The notes: a model not told the origin generated them from the sequence alone. DNA of 64,000 bases from Selenomonas sp. (GCA_018052705.1 JAGPMW010000011.1:1-64000); one strand, 5' to 3'; numbered from the stretch's first letter, positions 17,237 to 26,313 are shown. Translations and numbers: made by a program.

Positions 17237-18061
17237 TTATGCAAACAGGCCAACGGCATAGCCGATAATGCCCAGAGCAAAGAGTCCCAGGATGATGGCC
17301 AGCGGATTGACGCCCTTGCGGAGCAGCCACATGCAGGCAAATGTCATCAGCAATGGTACGATGCCCGGCATCAGGCTGTCAAGCAATGACTGAACAGTCG
17401 TCACAACTTGCTCGCCTTTGCTGTTTGTATACGCAGAGAGAACCATGGGCATGTTGACGCTGGTCCATTTGGCGACCAGTGCGCCCATAACCAGCAGTCC
17501 GAGAACAGATGAGCCTTCCGTGAGGTAGCGCATGCGGTTGCCGCCGACTTCCTCGACAAGTTCCGTACCTTTGTCGTAGCCGTACATAACGCCATACCAG
17601 TTAGTCAGCAGCCGGATCACGTTAAACGCAATGAAGAAGATCAGCGGCCCGACGATGCTGCCAGTCAGGGCGATACCAGCGCCAAGAGCAGCCAGTACCG
17701 GGCGCAAGGTGCCCCAGAAAATTGGGTCGCCAACACCAGCCAGAGGTCCAATCAGACCAACTTTGACACCAGAGAGGGTATCTTCGCCGATATCCGCGCC
17801 ATTAGCTTTCTTTTCCTCCATGGCGGCAATGATGCCCATGATCGGCGTAGCCAGGAACGGCTGTGTATTGAAGAATTCCAGATGACGTTTCAAGGAACGC
17901 TTATATTCTTCCGGATCATCTTTGTAGAGCTTCTTCAAAGCTGGAATCAGTGACACGCAGAAACCGATGGCCTGCATACGCTCAAAGTTGAAAGAGCCCA
18001 GCAGGAAGTTCGAACGGATAAAGATCGATACAAGATCGCCTTTGCTAAGTTTCTTTTCCAT
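17237..18061 (-). CDS. PTS mannose/fructose/sorbose-family IID component
   Basis: A 274-residue membrane component of a mannose-family permease. N-terminal LSKGDLVSIFIRSNFLLGSFNFERMQAIGF matches the ManZ/IID signature; FFNTQPFLATPIMGIIAAMEEKKANG, GVKVGLIGPLAGVGDPIFWGTLRPVLAALG and a C-terminal hydrophobic segment follow. With IIC it forms the channel for the sugar. It is the last gene of the IIB-IIC-IID unit, 15 bases after IIC. Confidence 0.92.
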   Translation of the reverse strand: MEKKLSKGDLVSIFIRSNFLLGSFNFERMQAIGFCVSLIPALKKLYKDDPEEYKRSLKRHLEFFNTQPFLATPIMGIIAAMEEKKANGADIGEDTLSGVKVGLIGPLAGVGDPIFWGTLRPVLAALGAGIALTGSIVGPLIFFIAFNVIRLLTNWYGVMYGYDKGTELVEEVGGNRMRYLTEGSSVLGLLVMGALVAKWTSVNMPMVLSAYTNSKGEQVVTTVQSLLDSLMPGIVPLLMTFACMWLLRKGVNPLAIILGLFALGIIGYAVGLFA

Positions 18062-18076
18062 GATCTGTGCCTCCCC

Positions 18077-18886
18077 TTACATCAAATCCGAATCGTCAAT
18101 ATCATTAAGTCCACCAGCACCAGCACTGCCAGCACCAGCAGAATTCAGCTCCCGCTGAAGTCCACGAATGTGGAAGTATGCGCAGATGAGACCAATGGCA
18201 CCAAAACCGATCAGATTGACATTGGTGAACACGGCGATCAGGAAGCCCAGGAAAAAATAGGGCATCAGCGACTTGGCATTCATCATGTTGATGACCATTG
18301 CATAACCGACGACAACGATGAAGCCGCCCGAGACCTGCAGTCCGCGGGTGATAACTTCCGGGATAGCCGCCAGCATCGCGTTGACGGTATCCGTACCGGC
18401 TACAGCCGCAACAATTGCCGCCGGAATCGCTACACGGATTCCCTGCAGCAGCAGGCCGCCAACATGGCACATCTCAATGCCAAAGGCATTGCCTTCCAAA
18501 GCAAAGCGGTCAGCCAGATGCTGGAAGAATACCGTAATCGTCCGGACGAAGATCGTCAGGACCTGACCAGCGGCAGCCAATGGCACAGCCAGTGCAATAC
18601 CGGCACCAATGCTCTGATGGCCGATGATAACCAGAATAGCCGAGACCACGGATGCCAGCGCAGCATCCGGCGCCATAGCCGCACCGACGTTCATCCAGCC
18701 CAGCGCGAGCATCTCCAATGTACCACCAAGAATAATACCCGTTGTAATATCGCCTAAAACCAGACCGACCAGCGTGCAGGCAACCAGCGGACGATGGAAC
18801 TGGCACTCATCGAGCACACTTCCCATGCCGGCTACTCCTGCTACGACAATCAGCAAAATAAATTGTATGGTAGTCATAACGTACAA
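18077..18886 (-). CDS. PTS mannose/fructose/sorbose-family IIC component
   Basis: A 269-residue membrane protein with IIC (ManY) landmarks: FILLIVVAGVAGMGSVLDECQFHRPLVACTLVGLVLGDITTGIILGGTLEMLALGWMNVGAAMAPD near the N-terminus, and a run of eight or nine hydrophobic segments. The C-terminus is an unusual Ala/Gly-rich tail (GAGSAGAGG). Substrate may be mannose, fructose, sorbose or a hexosamine; the family does not settle it. Confidence 0.92.
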   Translation of the reverse strand: MYVMTTIQFILLIVVAGVAGMGSVLDECQFHRPLVACTLVGLVLGDITTGIILGGTLEMLALGWMNVGAAMAPDAALASVVSAILVIIGHQSIGAGIALAVPLAAAGQVLTIFVRTITVFFQHLADRFALEGNAFGIEMCHVGGLLLQGIRVAIPAAIVAAVAGTDTVNAMLAAIPEVITRGLQVSGGFIVVVGYAMVINMMNAKSLMPYFFLGFLIAVFTNVNLIGFGAIGLICAYFHIRGLQRELNSAGAGSAGAGGLNDIDDSDLM

Positions 18887-18941
18887 TCCCCCTTATTTGT
18901 TGATCTCTCATTGATTTCCCTATTAAATGCATCCGAAACCG

Positions 18942-19433
18942 TCAGGCCATTCCCTTAGCCTTAAGTGCTGCCATCAAGTCTCCCTTGGGCTCATTGGCCA
19001 GTTTGCGGATCTCTACCTCAATACCCATATCACGCAATTCGAGCAAGGCCTTGACATCCTCGGAATTGACTGCGACGGCACTCGAGATCAGCGTATCGCC
19101 GTCCTTATAAGTCATGCCACCCAAATTCACGGATGTGAACGGGATCCCGCCCTTGACTGCACGCACAACATCGGCCGGTTTCGTGAACAGGAACAAGGTC
19201 TTGAATGGTGCATACTTCGGATTCTTATATGCCTCACAGGCCTTCTCCACTGGCACAACATAGGCTTTGATTCCCGGTGGCGCTACCTGGAGCAGCAGCT
19301 TCTTGCGCATGCTGTCCGCTGCGACCTCATCGCTGCAGCACATGATCCGGTTGCAGCCGGTGACTCTGGTCCAGACCGTCGCGACCTGCCCATGGATCAG
19401 GCGGTCATCGATACGGCAAAATGCGATTTCCAT
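18942..19433 (-). CDS. PTS mannose/fructose/sorbose-family IIB component
   Basis: A 163-residue cytoplasmic IIB that passes phosphate to the sugar. RIDDRLIHGQVATVW contains the phosphorylated His14, and the rest (VAPPGIKAYVVPVEKA, LFLFTKPADVVRAVKGGI, NLGGMTYKDGDTLISSAVAVN) is typical of the sorbose subgroup. There is no fused IIA domain and no mannose-type IIA gene in the window. It is the first gene of the operon; a 55-base gap precedes IIC. RBS AAAGGGGAAT precedes the ATG. Confidence 0.92.
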   Translation of the reverse strand: MEIAFCRIDDRLIHGQVATVWTRVTGCNRIMCCSDEVAADSMRKKLLLQVAPPGIKAYVVPVEKACEAYKNPKYAPFKTLFLFTKPADVVRAVKGGIPFTSVNLGGMTYKDGDTLISSAVAVNSEDVKALLELRDMGIEVEIRKLANEPKGDLMAALKAKGMA

Positions 19434-19575
19434 TTGTTATTCCCCTTTCATTCTGTCACGCCCATCCCCTAATCGGTGCAACAGCGTTAACCTTAGTATT
19501 TTTCTGACAGTTATTATTTTAATAGAACTAACGGTCAAAGTCAGCTGAACTCTGTCACATCTTTGCCTAAATTGT

Positions 19576-19591
19576 TATGACATTTGTCATA
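19576..19591. promoter_or_regulatory. Perfect palindrome TATGAC-ATTT-GTCATA upstream of the PTS operon
   Basis: A 16-base perfect palindrome about 145 bp upstream of the IIB start and 285 bp before the divergent IIA gene. It is a plausible operator, possibly for the response regulator at 14141-14812 (no proof). The rest of 19434-19874 holds no supported protein gene. Confidence 0.35.
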
Positions 19592-19628
19592 GATATCGTT
19601 TACCTTCTTAAAATATTTTTCAGCAGGT

Positions 19629-19657
19629 TTCATAATCCATTCCTATTATTGTATAAT
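19629..19657 (+). promoter_or_regulatory. Putative promoter of the lactose-type IIA gene
   Basis: TTCATA (19629-19634) and a perfect TATAAT (19652-19657), 17 bases apart. Transcription would begin near 19664 and give a leader of about 210 bases before the ATG at 19875, long enough to carry regulation, though I see no known riboswitch in it. Confidence 0.45.
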
Positions 19658-19874
19658 AGATAAAAATGAATAAAAAAGAATCGCTTAGATGCCGCAACAC
19701 CATCGACCATCCTAATTGTACTGGTGGCGTCTTCAGTATCAATATTCACTACTGCAATAATGTATTCTTTAGCTGACTGCTATCGCGACATTTTAGCGAC
19801 ATCAGTCACTTCTACAACCACTTAGGAACCGCTGTTGGACATACTGATGATAAATGAAAGGTTAAGGTATTACC

Positions 19875-20204
19875 ATGGAAGAATTAGAATTAATTGCATT
19901 TCAAATCATATCGGCGGTAGGGACTGCCCGCAGCTGCTACATTGAAGCAATCCAGGCCGCCAAACACGGTCAGTTTGCCCGGGCAGAGGCACTGATTGCC
20001 GAGGGCGATAAATCCTTTGCCGAAGGACATGCGACCCATACCGGGCTGCTTACCAAGGAAGCAGCCAACGGTCCTGGCTGCACTCTTTCCCTGCTCATCC
20101 TCCACGCTGAAGATCAACTCATGAGCGCCGAAGGCTTCAAGATCATTGCTCTTGAATTCATTGATTCCTATAAGCGCATTGAGGAACTCGAAGCCAGGAT
20201 ATGA
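19875..20204 (+). CDS. PTS lactose/cellobiose-family IIA component (orphan)
   Basis: A 109-residue three-helix IIA of the LacF/ChbA family. The expected phosphorylated histidine is His77 in LLILHAEDQLM; GTARSCYIEAIQAAKHGQFARAEALIAEGDKSFAEGH is the typical first helix pair. These proteins deliver phosphate to a lactose/cellobiose IIB and form trimers. No IIB or IIC of that family is in the window, and it lies divergently from a mannose-type PTS that lacks a IIA, so its partner is unclear. RBS AAAGGTTAAGG. Confidence 0.9.
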   Translation: MEELELIAFQIISAVGTARSCYIEAIQAAKHGQFARAEALIAEGDKSFAEGHATHTGLLTKEAANGPGCTLSLLILHAEDQLMSAEGFKIIALEFIDSYKRIEELEARI

Positions 20205-20463
20205 TGCTGGATTTCCAGCACTATATCCTTCATATTGCGAGTTTTCTATCAGAGGCTTTCCTAAAGGCTTCTGATAAGGTTGCTGGCGCAGCCGCACTCC
20301 TGCCGCGCTATTACGCTCCTTTGAGGTCACCTGTTTTCAAACTTGGCTGCATACTATCCGATAGCTCTGGCCGCCCCATGATTCCTGCAATAACATTCTT
20401 TCCTGTTATAAAAATGTCATTGCCAACAACGGGAATACCAAAACCTCTTAGCGCGTAGAAAAG

Positions 20464-20493
20464 CGGCTGTTGCCCAGGCAACAGCCGTTTTTT
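20464..20493 (+). terminator. Intrinsic terminator after the IIA gene
   Basis: CGGCTGTTGCC (20464-20474) pairs with GGCAACAGCCG (20477-20487), followed by TTTTTT. Between the IIA stop and this terminator, 20199-20232 forms another hairpin (AGGATAT/ATATCCT around TGCTGGA/TCCAGCA) without a U run; a possible open frame at 20201-20458 has no family similarity and is not called. Confidence 0.85.
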
Positions 20494-20501
20494 AGTACCA
20501 T

Positions 20502-23500
20502 TTATTCTTTTTCTACATGATAGGCTACTGCATACATCGTCGGCAGCACCAGCAGGGTAAGTACCGTAGCCACCAACAGTCCGCTTGCGATAGCAACCGC
20601 CATCGGGCCCCAGAACGTATTGGCCATAAGTGGCAGCATGCCCAAAATGGCTGCCGCTGCGGTCAGCATGATGGGGCGGAATCGCAGGATAGCCGAGTCA
20701 ATCACGGCCTCCCACGGGGTCTCCCCTTCCTCCAGATGCTTGTGGATCTGATCGATGAGAATAACCGAATTGCGGATAATCATCCCGAATAAGGCCAGTA
20801 TCCCCAGTTCAGCCACAAATCCCATCGCTGAGTCTGTGATCAGCATGCCCCAGGATACGCCGATCAATCCCAATGGCGCCGTGAGCAGCGTCAACAGCAT
20901 CGATTTGGCACTATTAAGCTGAAACATCAGCAGCGTCATGATGATAACGATCATGGCCGGAATCGGCTTGAGCAGATAGCCCACGGAATTATTGCTGTCT
21001 TCGAGGGCCCCTGCCGGCTCTATCTTGCAGCCAAACGGCAGATTGTCACGCAGCTCCTGCGTTGCATGATAAGCTTTCTGCGTCGCATCATTGGCTGTAC
21101 CACTATGAATATCCGCCTCAACGGTAATCATCGGCATCAGGTTGCGCCGCTCAATATAACCATCTTCCGCATCATACGAAATTTTAGCAATCTGCTCCAG
21201 GGGTACGTACCCGGCACTGCCCAGATAAATAGGCAGATTCTTGATTTTTGACAGATCCTTGCGATCTTTGGCTGCCATGCGCAGATCGATATCGATGGTC
21301 CGATCCCCCGCATAGAACTGCGCCGCCGTAGCGCCTGTGACCTCCGTATAAATCATCTGCGAAACATCCTGACTGCTAAGCCCCAGCGAACGCAGCTTGT
21401 CCTGGTCGAGCTCGAGGTGCAGCGTCTTGCTCTTATCGCCCCAGGTCGTACTGACATTGTAATTGTTGGGATCAGCACTGACAATATCCGACACCTGTTT
21501 CGCCAATGCCTTCGTCTGCTCCGTCGTATAACCGGATACCCTCAGCATCACCGGATAATCGGCTGGCGGCCCGGTCTGGATATACTGGATCTTGGCCCGC
21601 ACATCGGCAAACTCGTCGGCGAAAGCCTCGTTGAGTGCCGTGGCCAGCTTTTCACGAGAAGCGGTATCCTTGGTCACGATAACAAATTGTGCCGCATTGT
21701 CCGCATCGGTCTTCGGATTGACCGTCAGCACAAAGCGGGGTGCATACTGTCCTACATAACAGGAATAGTTTGCCAGCAGATCCTGATGGTCCTGCAGCCA
21801 GGCCGACATGCGGTCACTGACCTCCTGCGTCGCTTCCATAGATGATCCTTCCGGCAGCTTAAGCTCCAGCAGCACCTCCGGCCGCGTCGATGTGGGGAAA
21901 AATTCCTGCTTAATGAATTTCATCATACCTAATGACACGATAAAAAGTGCTGCAGTTGCCCCTAATACCAGTTTCCGATGCTCCAGGAACCAGGTCAGCA
22001 GCTGGCGGAACCGGATGTAGAAACGACTCTGATAAGGATTGATCCTGCCCGTATCATCTTTCTTTACCTCTACCTTGATCAAATGATAACCCAAAAGTGG
22101 TGCTACCATAACCGATACCAGCCACGAAATCAGCAGGGCAATACTGATGACCGGAAATAAGGCCTGACAAAATTCGCTGGCCATTCCCTTGGCGAATGCA
22201 ACCGGGATAAACCCCGAGCAGGTAATCAGCGTACCGGTCAGCATCGGCTTGGCCGTCGCGCGGAATGCATAGCATGCGGCATCAAAGCGGCTGAGTCCCA
22301 TCTCAAGCTTGACACTCATCATCTCGACTGCGATAATCGCATCATCGACCAGCAGTCCGAGCGCAATAATAAGCGCCCCCAACGAAACTTTATGCAAGTC
22401 GATTCCCAGCATATACATAAAACAGAACACACCAGCCAGTACCAGCGGGATACACCCCGCCACAACCATACCGGTACGCATACCAAGAGACAGGAAGCTG
22501 ACGGCCAAAACTATAACAATAGCCTCGATCAGCGTCTTGACGAAATCATGAATTGCTCCATCGACAACACTCGGCTGATCAGATACCTTATGGATATCAA
22601 TGCCGACTGGAACTTCCTGCTGAATGCTGTCAATCTGATGCTTCAAATTCTCGCCGAGTTTGAGGATATTACCGCCATCTTCCATCGACACCGCAATGCC
22701 GATAGCTGGCTCGCCATTAAAATACATTTTGGGTTTGGCCGGGTCCTCAAACCTGCGTTCAACAGTGGCAATATCCCCGAGCCTGAAAATCCTGCCGTTG
22801 GCATTGATTGGTACTGCCCGGATTGCATCAACATCGCCAAACGTACCACTAACCCGCAAATATACATTATCCGACTCAGTCTCGACCTTTGGCACCGCTG
22901 TCATCTCATTCTGCTTCTTGAGCGCACTCGATATCGCCGCCGGACTGATGCCCAGCTCTGCCAGCTTGGCATTCTCGACCTCAACATAGACCTTCTCTTC
23001 CTGTTCGCCGATAAGCTCCACTTTCTGGACACTCGGAACATTCAGCAGCATCCGGCGGGTCTTCTCCGCATATTGGCGCATCTCTTCATAGTCGTAGCCA
23101 TCGCCGGTCACGGCGTAGATCGCGCCATAGACATCATCAAACCGGTCATTATAGTACGGACCATAAACGCCATCGGGCAGATCTTTCTTCAGATCTTCGC
23201 CAAAATTGCGCAAATCACGCCAGGTTGGACGAATCTGATTCTTATCCACATCATCCTTGAGGGTAACATAGATAACCGTCTGTCCCGCCCGTGTCTCGCT
23301 CTTGATATTGTTGAGCCCCGGAATATCCTGGAATTTTTTCTCCATCTTATCCGTGACCTGATTCTGCATTTCCTCAGCCGTAGCGCCAGGCCAGGCAGCG
23401 GATATGACCATCTGACGAATCGTGAACTGCGGGTCCTCCATGCGTCCCAGCTGTATATAGGAGAAAATGCCGCCAATGGCGGCAATGATAATGAAGTACC

Positions 23501-23549
23501 AGACCAGCGTCCGGTGCTTCAGCGACACTTCTGTAAGGTTGATCATCAC
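20502..23549 (-). CDS. RND efflux transporter permease (AcrB-like)
   Basis: A 1015-residue resistance-nodulation-division pump: TM1 with KHRTLVWYFIIIAAIGGIFSYI, periplasmic porter repeats, the TM4 proton-relay pair in GLLVDDAIIAVEMM near residue 400, and the C-terminal half repeating the fold. The position equivalent to the TM10 lysine of AcrB (AKNAILIV) reads IIRNSVILI, so an Arg replaces Lys, as in several non-enteric RND groups. Substrates are unknown. Co-transcribed after the adaptor gene (4-base overlap) and the MarR regulator gene. No outer-membrane TolC-type gene is adjacent. Confidence 0.93.
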   Translation of the reverse strand: MMINLTEVSLKHRTLVWYFIIIAAIGGIFSYIQLGRMEDPQFTIRQMVISAAWPGATAEEMQNQVTDKMEKKFQDIPGLNNIKSETRAGQTVIYVTLKDDVDKNQIRPTWRDLRNFGEDLKKDLPDGVYGPYYNDRFDDVYGAIYAVTGDGYDYEEMRQYAEKTRRMLLNVPSVQKVELIGEQEEKVYVEVENAKLAELGISPAAISSALKKQNEMTAVPKVETESDNVYLRVSGTFGDVDAIRAVPINANGRIFRLGDIATVERRFEDPAKPKMYFNGEPAIGIAVSMEDGGNILKLGENLKHQIDSIQQEVPVGIDIHKVSDQPSVVDGAIHDFVKTLIEAIVIVLAVSFLSLGMRTGMVVAGCIPLVLAGVFCFMYMLGIDLHKVSLGALIIALGLLVDDAIIAVEMMSVKLEMGLSRFDAACYAFRATAKPMLTGTLITCSGFIPVAFAKGMASEFCQALFPVISIALLISWLVSVMVAPLLGYHLIKVEVKKDDTGRINPYQSRFYIRFRQLLTWFLEHRKLVLGATAALFIVSLGMMKFIKQEFFPTSTRPEVLLELKLPEGSSMEATQEVSDRMSAWLQDHQDLLANYSCYVGQYAPRFVLTVNPKTDADNAAQFVIVTKDTASREKLATALNEAFADEFADVRAKIQYIQTGPPADYPVMLRVSGYTTEQTKALAKQVSDIVSADPNNYNVSTTWGDKSKTLHLELDQDKLRSLGLSSQDVSQMIYTEVTGATAAQFYAGDRTIDIDLRMAAKDRKDLSKIKNLPIYLGSAGYVPLEQIAKISYDAEDGYIERRNLMPMITVEADIHSGTANDATQKAYHATQELRDNLPFGCKIEPAGALEDSNNSVGYLLKPIPAMIVIIMTLLMFQLNSAKSMLLTLLTAPLGLIGVSWGMLITDSAMGFVAELGILALFGMIIRNSVILIDQIHKHLEEGETPWEAVIDSAILRFRPIMLTAAAAILGMLPLMANTFWGPMAVAIASGLLVATVLTLLVLPTMYAVAYHVEKE

Positions 23550-24643
23550 TGCGCCTCCGTCCGGACAAGCTGGCCTTGGCGCAACTTATGAACACCAGCC
23601 GTAACAACCACATCCGAGGGATCAAGACCATGGACGATTACCTGATTGTCACTAAAATCACGAACTTCAACCGGCTTCAGGCTGACGGTATTGTCCGCCC
23701 CTACTACCCAGACCTGCGGCGTATCACCATCCTGATAAATTGCCGCCAACGGCAGCAGTGCCGTATTCGTGGCTGCTGCCGCCTCATCCATATCTGGCAA
23801 TGAGTCCTTGAAGGATACACTAGCCGTCATGCCAAGCTGCATACCAGCCGGCGGTGCCGGCACCGATATGCGAACCCGATAGGTACGCGCCGCATTGTCG
23901 GCCATCGGGGCTACCTCACGGATCACACCATCCGCTTTACCATTAAGTGCCCAGAAATTAACTGTGACCGGCGTGCCGACAGCAGCTTCAGCCACATGAT
24001 TCTCCGGCACATTAATCTCAATCTCCAGCTCATTTGTCTGAACCAGTGTCAGCACAGTCTGTCCGGCGGCTTCAACCTGACCTTCTTCCGCATTAATGGC
24101 CGAAACAACGCCATCGGCACCAGCGGTCAGATTCGTATACCCCATGGCATTATGGCCCTGTGCCGCCTGTGCCAGTGCATTCTGATAAGAAGCAAACGCT
24201 GCATCATAATTGCTCTGATACTGATCCAGTGTTGCCTCCGGCACCGCATTTTGCTGGAATAACTCACTATAACGCGACAAGTTCCGCTGCGCCAGGTCCA
24301 GCTGTGCCCGGGCCGAAGCCACTTGAGCGTCGCCCTGATTCGCCTTCTGTACCACATCACGGCCATCAATGACCATGAGCACATCACCAGCCCGTACGAC
24401 ACTGCCCACCTGGACATTACGGGCAATGATCTGCCCGCCGACCTGAAATGACATATTCGTCTCATACCGGCCTCGTACCGTGCCAGCATAAGTGTTGTCA
24501 TTATCGGCAGCACCAGTACCGGCCTGCACGGTTTTGACCAGCGGTGCTTTATCAGCGGTCTGTTTGCTGCTGCCGCACCCGGCAGCCATCGTTACCGCCA
24601 TTGCCAGCAGACAGATTGACACCCCCAGCTTAAAGTTTCTCAT
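23546..24643 (-). CDS. RND efflux periplasmic adaptor subunit (MFP), lipoprotein
   Basis: A 365-residue membrane-fusion protein with a lipoprotein signal (lipobox MAAGC, Cys23). MSFQVGGQIIARNVQVGSVVRAGDVLMVID is the first half of the biotinyl-lipoyl-like domain, NAEEGQVEAAGQTVLTLVQ the second; between them lies a helical hairpin (about 105-165). A beta-barrel segment and a C-terminal membrane-proximal domain follow. It bridges the RND pump to an outer-membrane channel encoded elsewhere. It overlaps the marR gene by 14 bases and the pump gene by 4, so all three form one operon. Confidence 0.92.
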   Translation of the reverse strand: MRNFKLGVSICLLAMAVTMAAGCGSSKQTADKAPLVKTVQAGTGAADNDNTYAGTVRGRYETNMSFQVGGQIIARNVQVGSVVRAGDVLMVIDGRDVVQKANQGDAQVASARAQLDLAQRNLSRYSELFQQNAVPEATLDQYQSNYDAAFASYQNALAQAAQGHNAMGYTNLTAGADGVVSAINAEEGQVEAAGQTVLTLVQTNELEIEINVPENHVAEAAVGTPVTVNFWALNGKADGVIREVAPMADNAARTYRVRISVPAPPAGMQLGMTASVSFKDSLPDMDEAAAATNTALLPLAAIYQDGDTPQVWVVGADNTVSLKPVEVRDFSDNQVIVHGLDPSDVVVTAGVHKLRQGQLVRTEAQ

Positions 24644-25112
24644 GTACCTCTCCCCCTGCTGGCAAGCCCTTAGCTAATTTGACTAAATCGGCAGTACAAG
24701 CCCGTTCAACCAACCGGCCAAAACCATTGAACAGGACGCGTACCTCTTCTTCTTTCATATCTGCCACCAGATAATCTACCCATCCCTGAATGATATTGCG
24801 CAGGAAATGATGCTGTTCACGCCCATGATCTGTCAGGTAGATATGCCGGACGCGCCGGTCGTTTTCATCCTGCTCCCGATAAATGAGCCCCTTCTCCTGC
24901 AGCAGATTAACGGTCCGCGTAACCACCGCCTTATCCAGATACAGCATACTGGCCAGTTCGTCCTGTTTGGCTCCCTCATTATCAAAAATACGAATCAGCA
25001 TAATATATTCCGAGAAAGTCAGATTCAATTCCTGACACGCCTCTACGACAAACAGTTGCGAGCGCCGATGCAAGATTGAGAACCAGCGGCCTACATTTAC
25101 ATAATCATCCAT
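24630..25112 (-). CDS. MarR-family transcriptional regulator
   Basis: A 160-residue winged-helix regulator. LTFSEYIMLIRIFDNEGAKQDELASMLYLDKAVVTRTVNLLQEKGLIYREQDENDRRVRHIYLTDHG is a full MarR DNA-binding domain with the conserved D-x-R(D)-R-R wing. The start at 25112 has AGAGG about 10 bases upstream; an ATG ten codons earlier has no site. First gene of the marR-MFP-RND operon, so it most likely represses the pump in response to a ligand, binding sites upstream of itself (inference). Confidence 0.92.
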   Translation of the reverse strand: MDDYVNVGRWFSILHRRSQLFVVEACQELNLTFSEYIMLIRIFDNEGAKQDELASMLYLDKAVVTRTVNLLQEKGLIYREQDENDRRVRHIYLTDHGREQHHFLRNIIQGWVDYLVADMKEEEVRVLFNGFGRLVERACTADLVKLAKGLPAGGEVHEKL

Positions 25113-25159
25113 TCTATACGTTCCTCTCTGTCTGAAACTCATACTCTATCCCTGTCTAT

Positions 25160-25193
25160 TTGATCAATCATCCAATCCAGTTGATTCTATCAA
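25160..25193. promoter_or_regulatory. Candidate MarR operator pair
   Basis: TTGATCAA (25160-25167) and TTGATTCTATCAA (25181-25193), both built from TTGAT/ATCAA half sites, lie 48-81 bp upstream of the marR start. MarR proteins often bind such palindromes over their own promoters. The assignment follows from position only. Confidence 0.4.
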
Positions 25194-25302
25194 ATAATTG
25201 TACCCACATCCACCGAGAATGTCAACATTCCTCGCTATTTTCAGATAATTCCCGTCATGCAATGCAAGCGGCTGCTCATAAGTTTTGATAAATATGGTGA
25301 TT

Positions 25303-25334
25303 AGTCATTATAATGACTGTAAACAAGTTTACAG
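25303..25334. promoter_or_regulatory. Two overlapping perfect palindromes upstream of mqnA
   Basis: AGTCATTATAATGACT (25303-25318) and CTGTAAACAAGTTTACAG (25317-25334) are both perfect inverted repeats that share two bases. They lie about 90-120 bp before mqnA, upstream of a TATAAT at 25381-25386. Binding factor unknown. Confidence 0.45.
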
Positions 25335-25423
25335 TTTTGTATACTTGATAATTCTCATATATTTTCCTTTGTTATCCGTGTATAATAGGTACTATCAGAT
25401 TTCCATACAAAGGAGGAACTTCT

Positions 25424-26263
25424 ATGAGCCGTCCAAGAGTTGGACACATCAATTTCCTGAATGTACTGCCGCTGACCTGGAGTTATGCCCACGGCAGTGA
25501 ACAGGGCCTCGCCGTTACCCGTGGCGTACCTGCAGTGCTCAATAACGACATCGTCAATCACCGGCTGGATGTCAGCAACGTCTCATCGATCATCTATGCC
25601 CGGGACAGTGAGGAGCTTGTCATCCTGCCGGATGTATGTGTCAGCACCGATGGTGATGTCCAGAGTATCATTCTGGTATCGCGCAAACCAATCGAATCCC
25701 TGAAAGATGACAAGATTATCCTGACTGCCAAGTCAGCCACTTCGCACTGCCTGCTCAAGATTATCCTGCGCAGTGCCTATGGTGCCGTTCCCAACTACTA
25801 CGTGCGTCACATTGGTCCGGAGCACCCGATCCCCGAGGATGCCACCGCCGCTCTGCTTATCGGCGATGATGCCCTCTGGCTCTTTCACCATCAGCAGCCA
25901 GGCTACTACTACTATGACCTGGGCCGCGAATGGAAACAGCTGACCGGCAAGAAAATGGTCTATGCACTCTGGGTGGCAAACCAGAAATTTGCCTCGGAAA
26001 GCCCGGAGCTGCTGCAACTGGTATACGATCGGATTCATCATGCATTCGCGCAGGGACTGGCCCACAAAAAGGAAGCCATCGAATCCGTGCTTCCAGACAA
26101 GCCTTTCACCTACGAGCAGCTCGATACCTATCTTGGTCCCACGATTCGCTGGGATCTGACCGAAGAATATATCGATGGGCTCAAAACCTTCTATTCGCTC
26201 GCGCATCAGATGAATCTCATCGAACATATTCCCGAAATCAAACTGGCCAGCGTACGCCGCTGA
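25424..26263 (+). CDS. mqnA: Chorismate dehydratase MqnA (futalosine menaquinone pathway)
   Basis: MqnA converts chorismate to 3-[(1-carboxyvinyl)oxy]benzoate, the first committed step of the futalosine route. The protein (279 residues) begins RPRVGHINFLNVLPLTWSY, followed by GVPAVLNNDIVNHRLDVSNVSSIIYAR and LLIGDDALWL, all characteristic of the MqnA periplasmic-binding-like fold. AAAGGAGG lies 7 bases before the ATG. It is a single-gene unit; later pathway enzymes MqnE and MqnC are encoded about 7 kb away on the other strand. Confidence 0.92.
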   Translation: MSRPRVGHINFLNVLPLTWSYAHGSEQGLAVTRGVPAVLNNDIVNHRLDVSNVSSIIYARDSEELVILPDVCVSTDGDVQSIILVSRKPIESLKDDKIILTAKSATSHCLLKIILRSAYGAVPNYYVRHIGPEHPIPEDATAALLIGDDALWLFHHQQPGYYYYDLGREWKQLTGKKMVYALWVANQKFASESPELLQLVYDRIHHAFAQGLAHKKEAIESVLPDKPFTYEQLDTYLGPTIRWDLTEEYIDGLKTFYSLAHQMNLIEHIPEIKLASVRR

Positions 26264-26271
26264 GTCCTAAC

Positions 26272-26310
26272 AAAAACTGCTTCAAAGGCAATGCCTTTGA
26301 AGCAGTTTTT
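26272..26310. terminator. Bidirectional intrinsic terminator
   Basis: A perfect 18-bp stem (26272-26289 with 26293-26310; AAAAACTGCTTCAAAGGC) and a 3-base loop, with U runs in both directions. It separates mqnA from the converging zinc-ribbon/NagZ operon. Confidence 0.9.
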
Positions 26311-26313
26311 GTA

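Noticed and set aside
19666-19776. A 36-codon frame (MNKKESLRCRN...) after the TATAAT in the IIA leader
   Set aside because: It would start 9 bases after the -10 box, lacks a ribosome binding site and has no recognisable family; more likely untranslated leader.
20201-20458. 85-codon plus-strand frame after the IIA gene
   Set aside because: No ribosome binding site, no similarity, and it overlaps hairpin sequences leading to the terminator.
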